From an uncultured Lachnospiraceae bacterium (GTDB lineage: Bacteria; Bacillota; Clostridia; Lachnospirales; Lachnospiraceae), in contig CAMRSM010000002.1 of NCBI GenBank assembly GCA_947053345.1, forward strand, positions 122,307-186,306: a stretch of 64,000 nt of DNA, given 5' to 3'. The stretch's first letter is position 1, and every line of letters begins with the position of its first letter. Shown here in pieces: positions 42,127 through 50,723 of this stretch. The position numbers were made by a program, and so were the translations under genes. The notes under the pieces were generated by a model. It did not search any database. It was not told the DNA's origin and saw only the letters and a program-made list of their open reading frames with translations.

Positions 42127-44814
42127 CTACTCGTCCATAAGCAGCCGGTTATATGCCTTGATGATCTGGTTTCCGTCATAATCATACACATACGTATAGC
42201 TTCCGGCATCTACCTGCAGATAGCCGTCATGACAGCGGACAAGCCTGCCGGGTTCGGGTGTCATAAAACGGATTTTTCCGCCGCCAAGCAGCACGTAGGT
42301 GTAAGCCAGACCGCCGCCTGCCGCCTGACTGCCGTGATACAGCTCCGCCAGCCATACCTTTTCATCCTGCCCTTGCTTCTCACTGTACACCTGCCGCAAC
42401 AAAATTCTCTCCGCTTCCAATAGCTCCATGCTGCTTCCCTGGCATATTGCAAGAACCTCCTGCTGCGTGCGAGCTTCCCCCACACGGCTTCCATACAGGA
42501 TCACCATCTGTGGTTCCGGATATTGGATTTCGTTAAAGATGATCCCCTCCGCGCCATACTGGTACGTTTGGTGGTCATCCTCCTGCTGCCCGATGATGTC
42601 AACCACAAATCCGTCCCCGCTTTTTTCTGCCAGAATATAGCTTTCCCCGGCGGACCGCAGCACCCTCCCCGTCTCCCCGGACGGGATCTGCACGATCAGG
42701 CTGCCATCCGGCGAAAAGTATTTTGTGCTGTCTTCTGTTTTCGCCATATAATAAGGGCAGAGCGCTTTCTTGGGATCGGAGACGGTCAGCTGCGTCTCCC
42801 CTTCCCGGAAATATACATTCAAGGTTATATCCACATACCAGATTTCCCCCGCGTATTCAACCCGGTACAGATACTCCGGGGTGTCCCTGCCCAAAATCAG
42901 CGGATATTTGTTGCCGATCGTACATTCCGTATCCTCCCCGTTCCCGAACCGGGCAAGGAAGATGTCCTTGTCCAACAAAATCTCCCCCTCCGGTGACAGC
43001 ACATATCCGTCCTCACTTACCGCATAGCCCACCCCGGCGGCACGGTCGGATGCTGCGGGCAAATCTTCCGGGTGTTCGAATATCACGCTTGTAAGGTTTA
43101 GGTCAAGGTCAAAAATCTTTTTCACGTCCCCTTTATTATCTCCGAAATGCCCCTCCCAGTAGGTTGCGGTAAAATAGTCCTCCTGCCGGTAGATCATCCC
43201 ACCGCCCTCCCCCATCTGGATATCGTCAAGAAGTACTTTTCCATCCCGGTCAATCACCTTTGCCTTATCGCCGTCCTGCGTACATTCAAAATAGCCCCTC
43301 ACGCCGTCCAGGATCGTGACATAGCCGTCCGTGACTGTGCTAAAATCCAAAAATTCATTTTCCTTCAAGTCATAAATAACGGCATCCTCCACCGTTTCCG
43401 ACCACCGGTCTTCCCCGTCCTCCGACCCTGCCCTCCAGCGGCCGATGTAGACATAACGCGCATCCGTCACGCCCTGCGTGGTGCAGGAGGCCGTCCGGAA
43501 GGAGGCACAGCATTCCCAGTTCTCGTCATAGATCCGGATATCCCCATGGTCATTGTAATCCGGGGAGGGCTCCTCCTGCACAAAGATGAAATGCTCCCCC
43601 GGCGCAAGCTTTTGCTTCGGAGTAAGCAAAAGTTCCTCCTCCCGCACAGGGTCTTTGGCAGTGATCTGCGCCCCGTCAGGCATTACCACCGGCACATAGC
43701 CAAGGTCGAGCACCATCTGCTGCCCTTCCTCCCCGGTCAGCCAGTCAAACAAAATACGCGCGTTCGAATCCTCCCGCTCATCCGGGCGGATCACCGCATA
43801 AAAGGCATTCACAAACGGATATGTCCCGTCATAGATGGTCTGTGTAGACGGCGTGACCCCATTCACTCCCATAAAGCGCAGCTGCGGCAGGGAATACATG
43901 AAATTCGCATAATAAAATACCGAATAGCCGAGCGTGTTCGCCTCCCCGGTGTAGGCGAGCATCCCCTCCAGAATGTCCGCCATCGTATGATAACGGAAGA
44001 TATTGTCGCCCTCCTCCATCGGCACCTCGCCCATGACGAGCTTTTGCATCAGGGTCTGGCTGCCAGAACCCGCCGGGCGCTGGAACGCGAGAAGCCTCTG
44101 GTCGCTGCCGCCGACCTCCGCCCAGTTTTTGATCCTGCCCGCGTAAATATCAACAAGCTGCTGCGTGGTCAGGGATTGCACCGTGTTTCCCGCATTTGCC
44201 ATAAATACGAGGGCATCCAGCCCGATCGGCTTGATCAGCAGGTTTTCCTCGCGCATCCGGTTGATGACCTCCTGCGGCGGTTCATAGACGATCAGCAGAT
44301 CCGCCTCCTTATCGTACAGGCGGTAATAAGAATTGGTCGTCTTGGTATGGACGACTGCCCGCTCTGCCTCCTCCATATCCCGGCCTGTCGCAAGGGCATA
44401 GAGCGCCTGCGACAGCGGCAGGGTCGCCGTCGAACCGTCCACCACCGGATAATCCTCTGCAGCGATGCTGCCCGCGATTTCCCTGACGGACTCCCCCGGC
44501 ACCGGGGTCACCGTCACAAGCTTTGCCTCCTGTGTCGGCATGGGCTCCGCCTTCGTCGGAACCGGAGTAGGGGACTTGGTCGGAACCGGCGTTCCCGTCG
44601 CGACTGCCTGGTGCGTCGGTGCGGGAGCAGCACTTCCCTCCCCCGGTTCCGGCGTGCCGCTCCCCTCCCCCGGCACACCAGACCCCGGCGTTCCTGCCCC
44701 TGCCGGCGTAACTCCTTCCGCGGTGGATGTCCCCGCCTCCTTCCCGCAGCCGGTTCCTGCCAACGCCATCCATACCAGCGCCAGACAGAAATACAAAATC
44801 ATCTTTTTCCCCAT
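42127..44814 (-). CDS. Lipoprotein with PstS-like binding domain and beta-rich C-terminal half
   Basis: An 895-aa exported lipoprotein. The signal ends at TGC (Cys about 23), then comes a long Pro/Thr/Gly linker to about residue 110. Residues about 120-400 resemble PstS-type type 2 periplasmic binding domains: VDGSTATLPLSQAL, the phosphate-loop-like FQRPAGSGSQT, and LDWLTGEEGQQMV-like ends. Residues 400-895 form an unassigned beta-rich, propeller-like region with several DGYxLSPEGE / DRDGKVLLDD turns reminiscent of WG repeats. ATG 44814 lies a few bases after GGATGGGATAAG. Whether it binds phosphate is not shown; phosphate would be a co-substrate of the neighbouring GH130 phosphorylases. Confidence 0.75.
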   Translation of the reverse strand: MGKKMILYFCLALVWMALAGTGCGKEAGTSTAEGVTPAGAGTPGSGVPGEGSGTPEPGEGSAAPAPTHQAVATGTPVPTKSPTPVPTKAEPMPTQEAKLVTVTPVPGESVREIAGSIAAEDYPVVDGSTATLPLSQALYALATGRDMEEAERAVVHTKTTNSYYRLYDKEADLLIVYEPPQEVINRMREENLLIKPIGLDALVFMANAGNTVQSLTTQQLVDIYAGRIKNWAEVGGSDQRLLAFQRPAGSGSQTLMQKLVMGEVPMEEGDNIFRYHTMADILEGMLAYTGEANTLGYSVFYYANFMYSLPQLRFMGVNGVTPSTQTIYDGTYPFVNAFYAVIRPDEREDSNARILFDWLTGEEGQQMVLDLGYVPVVMPDGAQITAKDPVREEELLLTPKQKLAPGEHFIFVQEEPSPDYNDHGDIRIYDENWECCASFRTASCTTQGVTDARYVYIGRWRAGSEDGEDRWSETVEDAVIYDLKENEFLDFSTVTDGYVTILDGVRGYFECTQDGDKAKVIDRDGKVLLDDIQMGEGGGMIYRQEDYFTATYWEGHFGDNKGDVKKIFDLDLNLTSVIFEHPEDLPAASDRAAGVGYAVSEDGYVLSPEGEILLDKDIFLARFGNGEDTECTIGNKYPLILGRDTPEYLYRVEYAGEIWYVDITLNVYFREGETQLTVSDPKKALCPYYMAKTEDSTKYFSPDGSLIVQIPSGETGRVLRSAGESYILAEKSGDGFVVDIIGQQEDDHQTYQYGAEGIIFNEIQYPEPQMVILYGSRVGEARTQQEVLAICQGSSMELLEAERILLRQVYSEKQGQDEKVWLAELYHGSQAAGGGLAYTYVLLGGGKIRFMTPEPGRLVRCHDGYLQVDAGSYTYVYDYDGNQIIKAYNRLLMDE

Positions 44815-44882
44815 CTTATCCCATCCTTTCCTGTAAAACCACAAATTGCCGCTGCATTTCCCAAAATCAATCTCTTAATGCC

Positions 44883-44910
44883 ATTATACTCTTTTCTCCT
44901 GTATTTTCAA
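44883..44910 (-). promoter_or_regulatory. Promoter of the PstS-like lipoprotein gene
   Basis: TTGAAA (44910-44905) and TATAAT (44888-44883) are separated by 16 bp on the minus strand, about 70 bp ahead of ATG 44814. Confidence 0.65.
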
Positions 44911-45070
44911 TATCTATATAAAAAATCCGTCCATCCGATTTCTCTTTTATAGCGCACATAATATGACAAAACCGCCTGGCATTCCGGTTGCGGCGGATTC
45001 CCCCTGCGGCTTCCGATCATGCCGGGCGGCTGTTATTGCGGAGCGTGGTTCCCTGTGGTTTCCGCCCCCC

Positions 45071-46246
45071 TCAACCTTCTTTATTCAAAATCTTAAGATT
45101 CTTCGCGATCATCTCGCAGCGCTGCTTCACGCAGTCCACGGAACGCCCCGGATCCTGCGGGGTACAAAAAACATAGTCGATCAGCTTATCGACCGATGTC
45201 TCTGCCACATGCAGCCTCGTGTCCGAAGACGCGTAATAAATATAGACCTCACCGCTTTCCCTTGCGATGGCACCGTTCGTGAATACCACATTGGATACAT
45301 CGCCGACGCGCTCGCCGCCCTTTGGCCCGATCAGAAGTCCTGACGGCTCCGCGATCACCTTCCAGGGCTCCTTTAAATCCGTGGCGAACGCGTATATGAC
45401 ATAGCGCAGCCCTGCCGCGGTGGCCCGCACGCCGTGCGCGATGTGGATCCACCCGCGCTCCGTCTTGATCGGCACGGCACCCGCACCGTTCTTCGCCTCG
45501 GTGATGGTGTGGTATTTGCGGCGGCTCGTGATGATCTCCTCGCCGACCACGGCATGTGTGATGTCATCGCACAGCCCGAAGCCGACCCCGCCGCCCGACC
45601 CGGTGTCGATAAAATCATCCATCGGGCGCGTGTAGAACGCATATTTCCCGTTTACAAATTCCGGGTGGAGCACAACATTGCGCTGCTGCGGCGAATTTAA
45701 GGTTTTTAAGTTCGGCAGGCGCTCCCATGTCTTTAAATCCTTCGTGCGCACGATGCCCGCGGCAGCCACCGCCGCCGAGAGGTCGTTCACCGCGGCATCC
45801 TTGCTCTCCGAACAAAATACGCCATAAATATATCCGTCCTCGTGCCTAGTCAGGCGCATGTCATAGACATTGGTCTCCTCCGGACAAGTGTCCGGCAGCT
45901 GCACCGGGTAATCCCAGAACCGGAACCCGTCCACCGGGCTCTCGCTCTCCGCCACGGCGAAGAAAGATTTGCGGTCGGCACCCTCCACGCGCGCCACAAG
46001 ATAATATTTTCTGTTAAGTTCGATTGCGCCCGAATTAAAAGCAGCGTTTACACCGAGGCGCTCCATAAAATACGGGTTTGTATTCTCGTCAAGGTCGTAC
46101 TTCCAAAATAGCGGGACATGCTCCCTTGTGAGCACCGGGTCGCGGAAACGGTCATAGATTCCGTTGTAGTCCCCGGTTTTTTCATTTTTTCTGGCAATCA
46201 GCCGGTTATATTTTTCCAATTCCACATAATACTGTTTATGTAACAT
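45071..46246 (-). CDS. GH130 subfamily 1-type 4-O-beta-mannosyl-glucose phosphorylase
   Basis: A 391-aa five-bladed beta-propeller phosphorylase. It would cleave beta-1,4-mannosyl-glucose with inorganic phosphate to mannose 1-phosphate and glucose in the cytoplasm. Visible: [32 protein letters not shown] (the region with the proton-donor aspartate), [19 protein letters not shown] and [19 protein letters not shown]. There is no signal peptide. The length and the N-terminal 40 residues fit subfamily 1, not subfamily 2. It follows the AGE epimerase gene, which makes its substrate from mannobiose. Confidence 0.9.
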   Translation of the reverse strand: MLHKQYYVELEKYNRLIARKNEKTGDYNGIYDRFRDPVLTREHVPLFWKYDLDENTNPYFMERLGVNAAFNSGAIELNRKYYLVARVEGADRKSFFAVAESESPVDGFRFWDYPVQLPDTCPEETNVYDMRLTRHEDGYIYGVFCSESKDAAVNDLSAAVAAAGIVRTKDLKTWERLPNLKTLNSPQQRNVVLHPEFVNGKYAFYTRPMDDFIDTGSGGGVGFGLCDDITHAVVGEEIITSRRKYHTITEAKNGAGAVPIKTERGWIHIAHGVRATAAGLRYVIYAFATDLKEPWKVIAEPSGLLIGPKGGERVGDVSNVVFTNGAIARESGEVYIYYASSDTRLHVAETSVDKLIDYVFCTPQDPGRSVDCVKQRCEMIAKNLKILNKEG

Positions 46247-46395
46247 GATCCATACCTTTCCTTATTCATTTCAATTTTTCATTTATATTTTCCCTGCGCT
46301 AAGCTTGAATTTTCTCGGCATCCGCCAAAAACCATACCGCGCGGCCGCATTTTCCCTGCACTGATCCAGAAATCTCTTGCGGCAGTAAAATCTGC

Positions 46396-47574
46396 TTACT
46401 GGGAAGCTTTTGTTCTCTTAATCAATTCCATGCACATCCTTCCGTTATGGTACGGGCATTTCCACGGCTCAACGATCGGTTTTCTGCTCGCCGGATTTCC
46501 TGCCTTATCAAGTTCCCAGTACCATTCCGAACCTTCGCGCGCATCGACAAGCTTCTCCATGATATACCGGAAAATATCCTCTGCCGCCGCCAAATATTCC
46601 GTGTGCTCCGGTTGTTTCTGCCAGCCGTTGAAAAAGCCGACCACAGCCTCCGCCTGCACCCACCAGATACGCGAAGTATTGTCCACGCCGCGCTCACACT
46701 CATTTAAGAGCGAGTGATCCACATAGGCGCGCTCGTAAATGCGGGCGGTAAGCGCCTTTGTGACCGGGGAGAGCTTTTCTGTCATCTCTGCATCGCCAAG
46801 CACCTCAAGACCGCGGTCTAAAAGCCATGCCGTCTCAATATCATGCCCGTAGGAATGCAGGTCAATGATGCTGTTCATTTCGCGGTCAAAAAATACTTCC
46901 TGACGGCGTTTTTCCGGGTTGTAAATCTTTTCCGCGACCACGTTCATCATGAAGCGCAGACGTTTTCCTGCAAGATCATATTTCGCCACGCGGTAAACTT
47001 CCGTATAAGCCTCGAACACGTGCAGCAGCGTGTTCATCGTTTTCTCGGCTATCACGCCGTTCTCTGAGAGCTTGTCGTTCTCCACCGGGGCGAAGCTGCG
47101 GTCAAAAGCTTCCAGATAACCGATCTCGTCCGTGCATCTTAACTCGATGATATCCATCAGGGCATACGCCTGATCGAGTGCCTCCTTGTTTCCGGTCGCA
47201 TCATAATACGATGCGAGCGCATAGACCGCGAATGCCTGGTTGTATGTGTGCTTGGTCGTGTCCGCCGGGGTTCCGTCATAGTTCATTGACCAGTAGATGC
47301 CGCCGTACTCTTTGTCCAGGCAATGCTCTGTCATAAAGCGGTATGCGTGGTCGGCGTAGGTTAAGAGCGAAGGGTCGTTTAAGACCATCGCTGCGTTCGC
47401 GAAAAACCAGAGGATGCGGCTGTTTAAAATACAGCCTTTGGCTGCCTTCTCATCCACTTTCAGGTCAAAATCCATATATCCATAAAAGCCGCCGTTTTTT
47501 TCGTCCTTTAATTTCTCCCAGAACGGCAGCAGCTTTGTGCGCAGATGTTCCTGCGCGAGCTTATGCATTTCCAT
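46396..47574 (-). CDS. AGE-family epimerase (cellobiose/mannobiose 2-epimerase)
   Basis: A 392-aa alpha6/alpha6-barrel epimerase of the N-acylglucosamine/cellobiose 2-epimerase family. It begins HLRTKLLPFWEKLKDEKNGG and carries histidine-bearing segments such as DLHSYGHDIETAWLL and the late RIWWVQAEAVVGFFNGW; EPWKCPYHNGRMCMEL closes the barrel. It converts beta-1,4-mannobiose to mannosyl-glucose. ATG 47574 follows GGGAGGAACT. Its position directly before the subfamily-1 GH130 gene is the classic pairing for mannobiose breakdown. Confidence 0.92.
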   Translation of the reverse strand: MEMHKLAQEHLRTKLLPFWEKLKDEKNGGFYGYMDFDLKVDEKAAKGCILNSRILWFFANAAMVLNDPSLLTYADHAYRFMTEHCLDKEYGGIYWSMNYDGTPADTTKHTYNQAFAVYALASYYDATGNKEALDQAYALMDIIELRCTDEIGYLEAFDRSFAPVENDKLSENGVIAEKTMNTLLHVFEAYTEVYRVAKYDLAGKRLRFMMNVVAEKIYNPEKRRQEVFFDREMNSIIDLHSYGHDIETAWLLDRGLEVLGDAEMTEKLSPVTKALTARIYERAYVDHSLLNECERGVDNTSRIWWVQAEAVVGFFNGWQKQPEHTEYLAAAEDIFRYIMEKLVDAREGSEWYWELDKAGNPASRKPIVEPWKCPYHNGRMCMELIKRTKASQ

Positions 47575-47678
47575 AGTTCCTCCCAATTAAGTTTTGCATG
47601 GCTTCTCCCGTCCAATGGCCGGAGAAATCACCCCAAAAATAAAATCAATGAAAAAAGTTTTTATAACAGGCAAATATC

Positions 47679-48938
47679 TCACGAAACTTCCCCCTGCCCC
47701 GCTTTCACCGCGATCACGGAGATCAGGTAAAAATCACTCTCCATATGTTCCGGCCGTTCCACGACCGTGATCCTTAAAGTATGTCTGCCAACCGGCAGCC
47801 ACATCGCAATATCTTTTAAATAACAGCAGTCTCCCCATGTCTCGTCAAAATTTGCGTCAAGCACAACCGCATGCTCTTCGTCCCCGTCCACCACGGCTTT
47901 TGCGACGGGCGCGGGCTGCCTGACCGTCCGGCAGAACTGCACGCTGATGCAGGATACATCCTCAAGGGTAATTTCAAAAAAGTTACCTTCTTCCCCCGCC
48001 CGCCAGCCGTTCTTAAACACGTCGGCGACCCCGTATTCCTGCGGGCGCAAATCGGGCGTAAAACCGGAGAGATAAAGTGCCGTACCGGGTGGGCTACCCG
48101 CTGCAAAGTCTGGATTCTGGAAGCGCACGGAACCCGAAAAGCGGTCTTTTGTCACCGGCTGCCGTACCATATCCCTATCCTGTGAGAACACAACCCTGTT
48201 TCCGGTGCGAAGCAGAAAATGCCCCGCACCATTTTTAGCATTGTCAATCCGCACGGAAGCGGTTTGGCTGCCCCACTGTCCACCCGAGACGGCACAGAAT
48301 ATCTTTGCGAGCAGGTTCACGATCACGTCCGCCACCATCCGGTGTCCTTTATCGTTCGGGTGCAGGTTATCCGGAGAGATGTCGGGAGCCAAAATCCTTC
48401 CCGCCAAGACTTCCCCGTAAATGGACGTTTTCATCGATACGACCGGAAGATCATAAGCGCACCCAATCTCATTGTGTACCCGCGCAGAGTCGCCCCCACC
48501 GTCATACTGCGCGTTATTAAACATAAAAAGCGCCGGGCGTGAGCCTGCCGAAAGGATCTTGCGGACCGTACCCTCAAAAGTTTCCTTAAAAAATTCAGTA
48601 TTCGGGTCGTTGACGGAATATTCAAGGAAAACAAGGTCGGGCTGGTAGCGCAGCAGGTCGCTTTCCACGCGCGCCACACCGAACTGCGAAGTCGTCGCCC
48701 CAATCCCTGCGTTGATGTACTCCCATTCCGCGTCCGGGAAATGTTCCTTCAGCCAAAGATGTACGAGATACGCATAGCATTTCTGCGGCGTGCTTGCCAG
48801 AGCACCCTGCGTGATGGAGCCGCCAAGAAAACCGACCTTTAGGCGCTCCCCGTTCCCCGCGCGCGTAAACAGCTTGCCAAAGCGGTAAAGGCTGCCTCCG
48901 TTTACGATTCCGCGGTCACATACTTCCTGCCAATCCAT
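47679..48938 (-). CDS. SGNH acetyl esterase with C-terminal beta-domain (CE17-like)
   Basis: A 419-aa intracellular-type esterase without signal peptide. The SGNH blocks are KVGFLGGSITQGALAS (Ser), NAGIGATTSQFG (Gly), EYSVNDPNTEF (Asn) and LHPNDKGHRM (Asp-His). Residues about 240-419 form a beta-domain with VAKAVVDGDEEHAVVLDANF, perhaps a carbohydrate-binding module like the CBM35 of Roseburia CE17 mannan acetylesterase. ATG 48938 has AGAGGGGG 8 nt upstream; 25 upstream codons are rejected. It is closely related to the second half of the 818-aa lipoprotein at 36039, so one copy acts outside and one inside the cell. Confidence 0.85.
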   Translation of the reverse strand: MDWQEVCDRGIVNGGSLYRFGKLFTRAGNGERLKVGFLGGSITQGALASTPQKCYAYLVHLWLKEHFPDAEWEYINAGIGATTSQFGVARVESDLLRYQPDLVFLEYSVNDPNTEFFKETFEGTVRKILSAGSRPALFMFNNAQYDGGGDSARVHNEIGCAYDLPVVSMKTSIYGEVLAGRILAPDISPDNLHPNDKGHRMVADVIVNLLAKIFCAVSGGQWGSQTASVRIDNAKNGAGHFLLRTGNRVVFSQDRDMVRQPVTKDRFSGSVRFQNPDFAAGSPPGTALYLSGFTPDLRPQEYGVADVFKNGWRAGEEGNFFEITLEDVSCISVQFCRTVRQPAPVAKAVVDGDEEHAVVLDANFDETWGDCCYLKDIAMWLPVGRHTLRITVVERPEHMESDFYLISVIAVKAGQGEVS

Positions 48939-49161
48939 ATGGATCCCCCTCTCCGTCTGCCGGGGGGACGCGGTATTTTCTGCCATCCGCGCCTCCCGTC
49001 TGCCCACAGCCATAATACCCCTTACGCGGCATGGTATAGTGGCTTTCCCTATCCTGCATTATTACCGGATGCCGTAAAAAGGGCTGCTGCAAGATGCCCA
49101 CCCTGCAAAAGCCCTCTTCCGCATTCAAAATATCCTTTTATGAACTGCCGCCTGGGAATAA

Positions 49162-50184
49162 TTAAATAATCCCGATCGTGCCGTCATCCGCATTGTCCGT
49201 ATGATGCTCCTTGATATAGGTCACGATCTCATCCAGGGTCGTAAACGCAAGACCGACATAACTGTCCGCCGCACCGTAGTAGATCGCGATCTTTCCGCTT
49301 TCCGCATCGGTCAGCGCCGCGCATGGGAATACGACATTCTGTACAAAACCGGTCTCCTCGTACCATTTTTCCGGTGTGAGGATGAAATCCCTTGTGCGGT
49401 ATTTTACGATGGACGGGTTGTCGATATCAAGCAGCGCCGCGCCCATGCTGTAAACATAGCCGTTGCAGGTTCCGGTCACACCATGATAGAACAACAGCCA
49501 GCCCTCGCTCGTCTCGATCGGTGCTGCCCCGCCGCCGATCTTTAAGCTTTGCCACCACTGGTTATAGCCTCGTGTCATCACATGCTTGTGCTTGCCCCAA
49601 TATACGAGATCCGGGCTCTCGCTGACAAAAATATCGCCGAACGGCGTGTGCCCGGAATCGCTCGGTCTGGAGAGCAGGACAAAATTGCCGTTGATCTTGC
49701 GCGGAAAGAGCACACCGTTGCGGTTGAACGGGATGAACGGGTTATCAAGGCGCGTAAAAGTCTTGAAATCCGTCGTCTTCGCAAGCCCCAATGCCGCGCC
49801 GTAAAAATCAGTACACCAGATGATGTAGTAGGCATCCTCCACCTTCACAAGGCGAGGGTCATACGCGTAGCGCGGCATGTACGGCTCGCCGGCCTCGTTC
49901 ACCATCTGGATCTTCTCCTTCTCAAACTCCCAGTGGATCGCATCCTTGCTGCGGCCAAGATACAGATGCGGCACGCCGTCGTTCTGCTCCGCGCGGAATA
50001 CGCCGATAAATGCCCCTTCATACGGTACGACCGCACTGTTGAAAATCCTTGCTACCCCCGGGATCGGATTGCGGTTTACGATCGGGTTCTCGGTATAGCG
50101 CCACACCGGTCCCACATAGCCCTCCGGCTTGTCCTGCCACGGGATGTTTTTCAGGTTCTCCGTCAACATTGTCACTTTACTCAT
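49162..50184 (-). CDS. GH130 mannooligosaccharide phosphorylase (subfamily 2-like)
   Basis: A 340-aa cytoplasmic phosphorylase. Landmarks: NPIPGVARIFNSAVVPYEG, DPRLVKVEDAYYIIWCTDFY (catalytic aspartate), LLSRPSDSGHTPFGDIF, and GGGAAPIETSEGWLLFYHGV for phosphate and sugar binding. It would remove mannose from the non-reducing end of beta-1,4-manno-oligosaccharides as mannose 1-phosphate. ATG 50184 follows AAAGGAGC. It is the first gene after the strong promoter at 50298-50326 and starts the catabolic operon with the esterase, epimerase and second GH130. Confidence 0.9.
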   Translation of the reverse strand: MSKVTMLTENLKNIPWQDKPEGYVGPVWRYTENPIVNRNPIPGVARIFNSAVVPYEGAFIGVFRAEQNDGVPHLYLGRSKDAIHWEFEKEKIQMVNEAGEPYMPRYAYDPRLVKVEDAYYIIWCTDFYGAALGLAKTTDFKTFTRLDNPFIPFNRNGVLFPRKINGNFVLLSRPSDSGHTPFGDIFVSESPDLVYWGKHKHVMTRGYNQWWQSLKIGGGAAPIETSEGWLLFYHGVTGTCNGYVYSMGAALLDIDNPSIVKYRTRDFILTPEKWYEETGFVQNVVFPCAALTDAESGKIAIYYGAADSYVGLAFTTLDEIVTYIKEHHTDNADDGTIGII

Positions 50185-50240
50185 TTTTTACTGCTCCTTT
50201 CTTTCGCTCTGCGCGTTTGATTTTTAATATTGCATCTATA

Positions 50241-50262
50241 GTGCATTTTCCTTCTCATGCAC
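50241..50262. promoter_or_regulatory. Inverted repeat GTGCAT-N10-ATGCAC in GH130 leader
   Basis: GTGCAT (50241-50246) and ATGCAC (50257-50262) form a 6-bp inverted repeat about 30 nt downstream of the predicted transcription start. The same TGCA core recurs upstream of the promoter, so it may be an operator for a dimeric regulator not encoded in this window. Confidence 0.4.
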
Positions 50263-50297
50263 CATTGTTTTCTTCCCTGTTTTTTCCTTACAATCTC

Positions 50298-50326
50298 ATT
50301 ATACTATGGATTCCCGCAAAATGCAA
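50298..50326 (-). promoter_or_regulatory. Promoter of the GH130/esterase/epimerase operon
   Basis: TTGCAT (50326-50321) and TATAAT (50303-50298) are 17 bp apart on the minus strand. The transcript would start near 50291 with a leader of about 105 nt before ATG 50184. Confidence 0.8.
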
Positions 50327-50330
50327 GCGT

Positions 50331-50370
50331 TATTTTGCATTATTTTGCACTATTTATGCACTATTTTGCA
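50331..50370 (-). repeat. Four helically phased TATTTTGCAC-like repeats upstream of the -35
   Basis: The core TGCA occurs at 50336, 50346, 50357 and 50367, with periods of 10, 11 and 10 bp, each preceded by a T-tract. The array starts 5 bp upstream of the -35 box, and the -35 itself holds a fifth TGCA. Phased A/T tracts at this position suggest an UP-element or bent DNA, or an array of regulator sites. Confidence 0.7.
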
Positions 50371-50665
50371 CTTAAGTCTTTTGGCAATATCCGTGCTTAC
50401 TTTTCCATTTGCACAACCGTGCCTTCACTGGTTCTTCCGCAATATTCACACATTTCCTGATGCATTAAAACCTGCCGTTTTCGCACACCACATCCTGTAT
50501 GACATTCTACGCAGCATCTTGTACGGTATCCTGCCGCACCCACACCGCACGGTATCGGGCATATCACAGCGGCTTTTCCGGAGCTGGCGGCAGACATCGT
50601 ATTTCACCTATATTTTTTAAAAATAGCAAATTCTTTTTATCATTTTCTGAAAATTCTTTTTTGAA
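50371..50665. other. Intergenic region upstream of the GH130 operon promoter
   Basis: About 300 bp between the phased repeats and the terminator of the binding-protein gene. No credible open frame, RNA gene or further promoter is seen. Confidence 0.4.
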
Positions 50666-50698
50666 AATACGGCAGGCTGTACCACAACCTGCCGTATT
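50666..50698 (-). terminator. Terminator after the solute-binding protein gene
   Basis: AATACGGCAGG (50666-50676) and CCTGCCGTATT (50688-50698) are perfect 11-bp arms around an 11-nt loop, 25 nt after the stop. On the minus strand the stem runs into TATTTTC, a modest U-tract. Confidence 0.7.
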
Positions 50699-50723
50699 GA
50701 AACCGGAATTGTTGCTAATCGGA

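Noticed and set aside
43147..44952. 601-codon plus-strand frame opposite the PstS-like lipoprotein
   Set aside because: Antisense shadow: Arg/His/Pro-rich, no domain, caused by G+C-biased third positions of the real gene.
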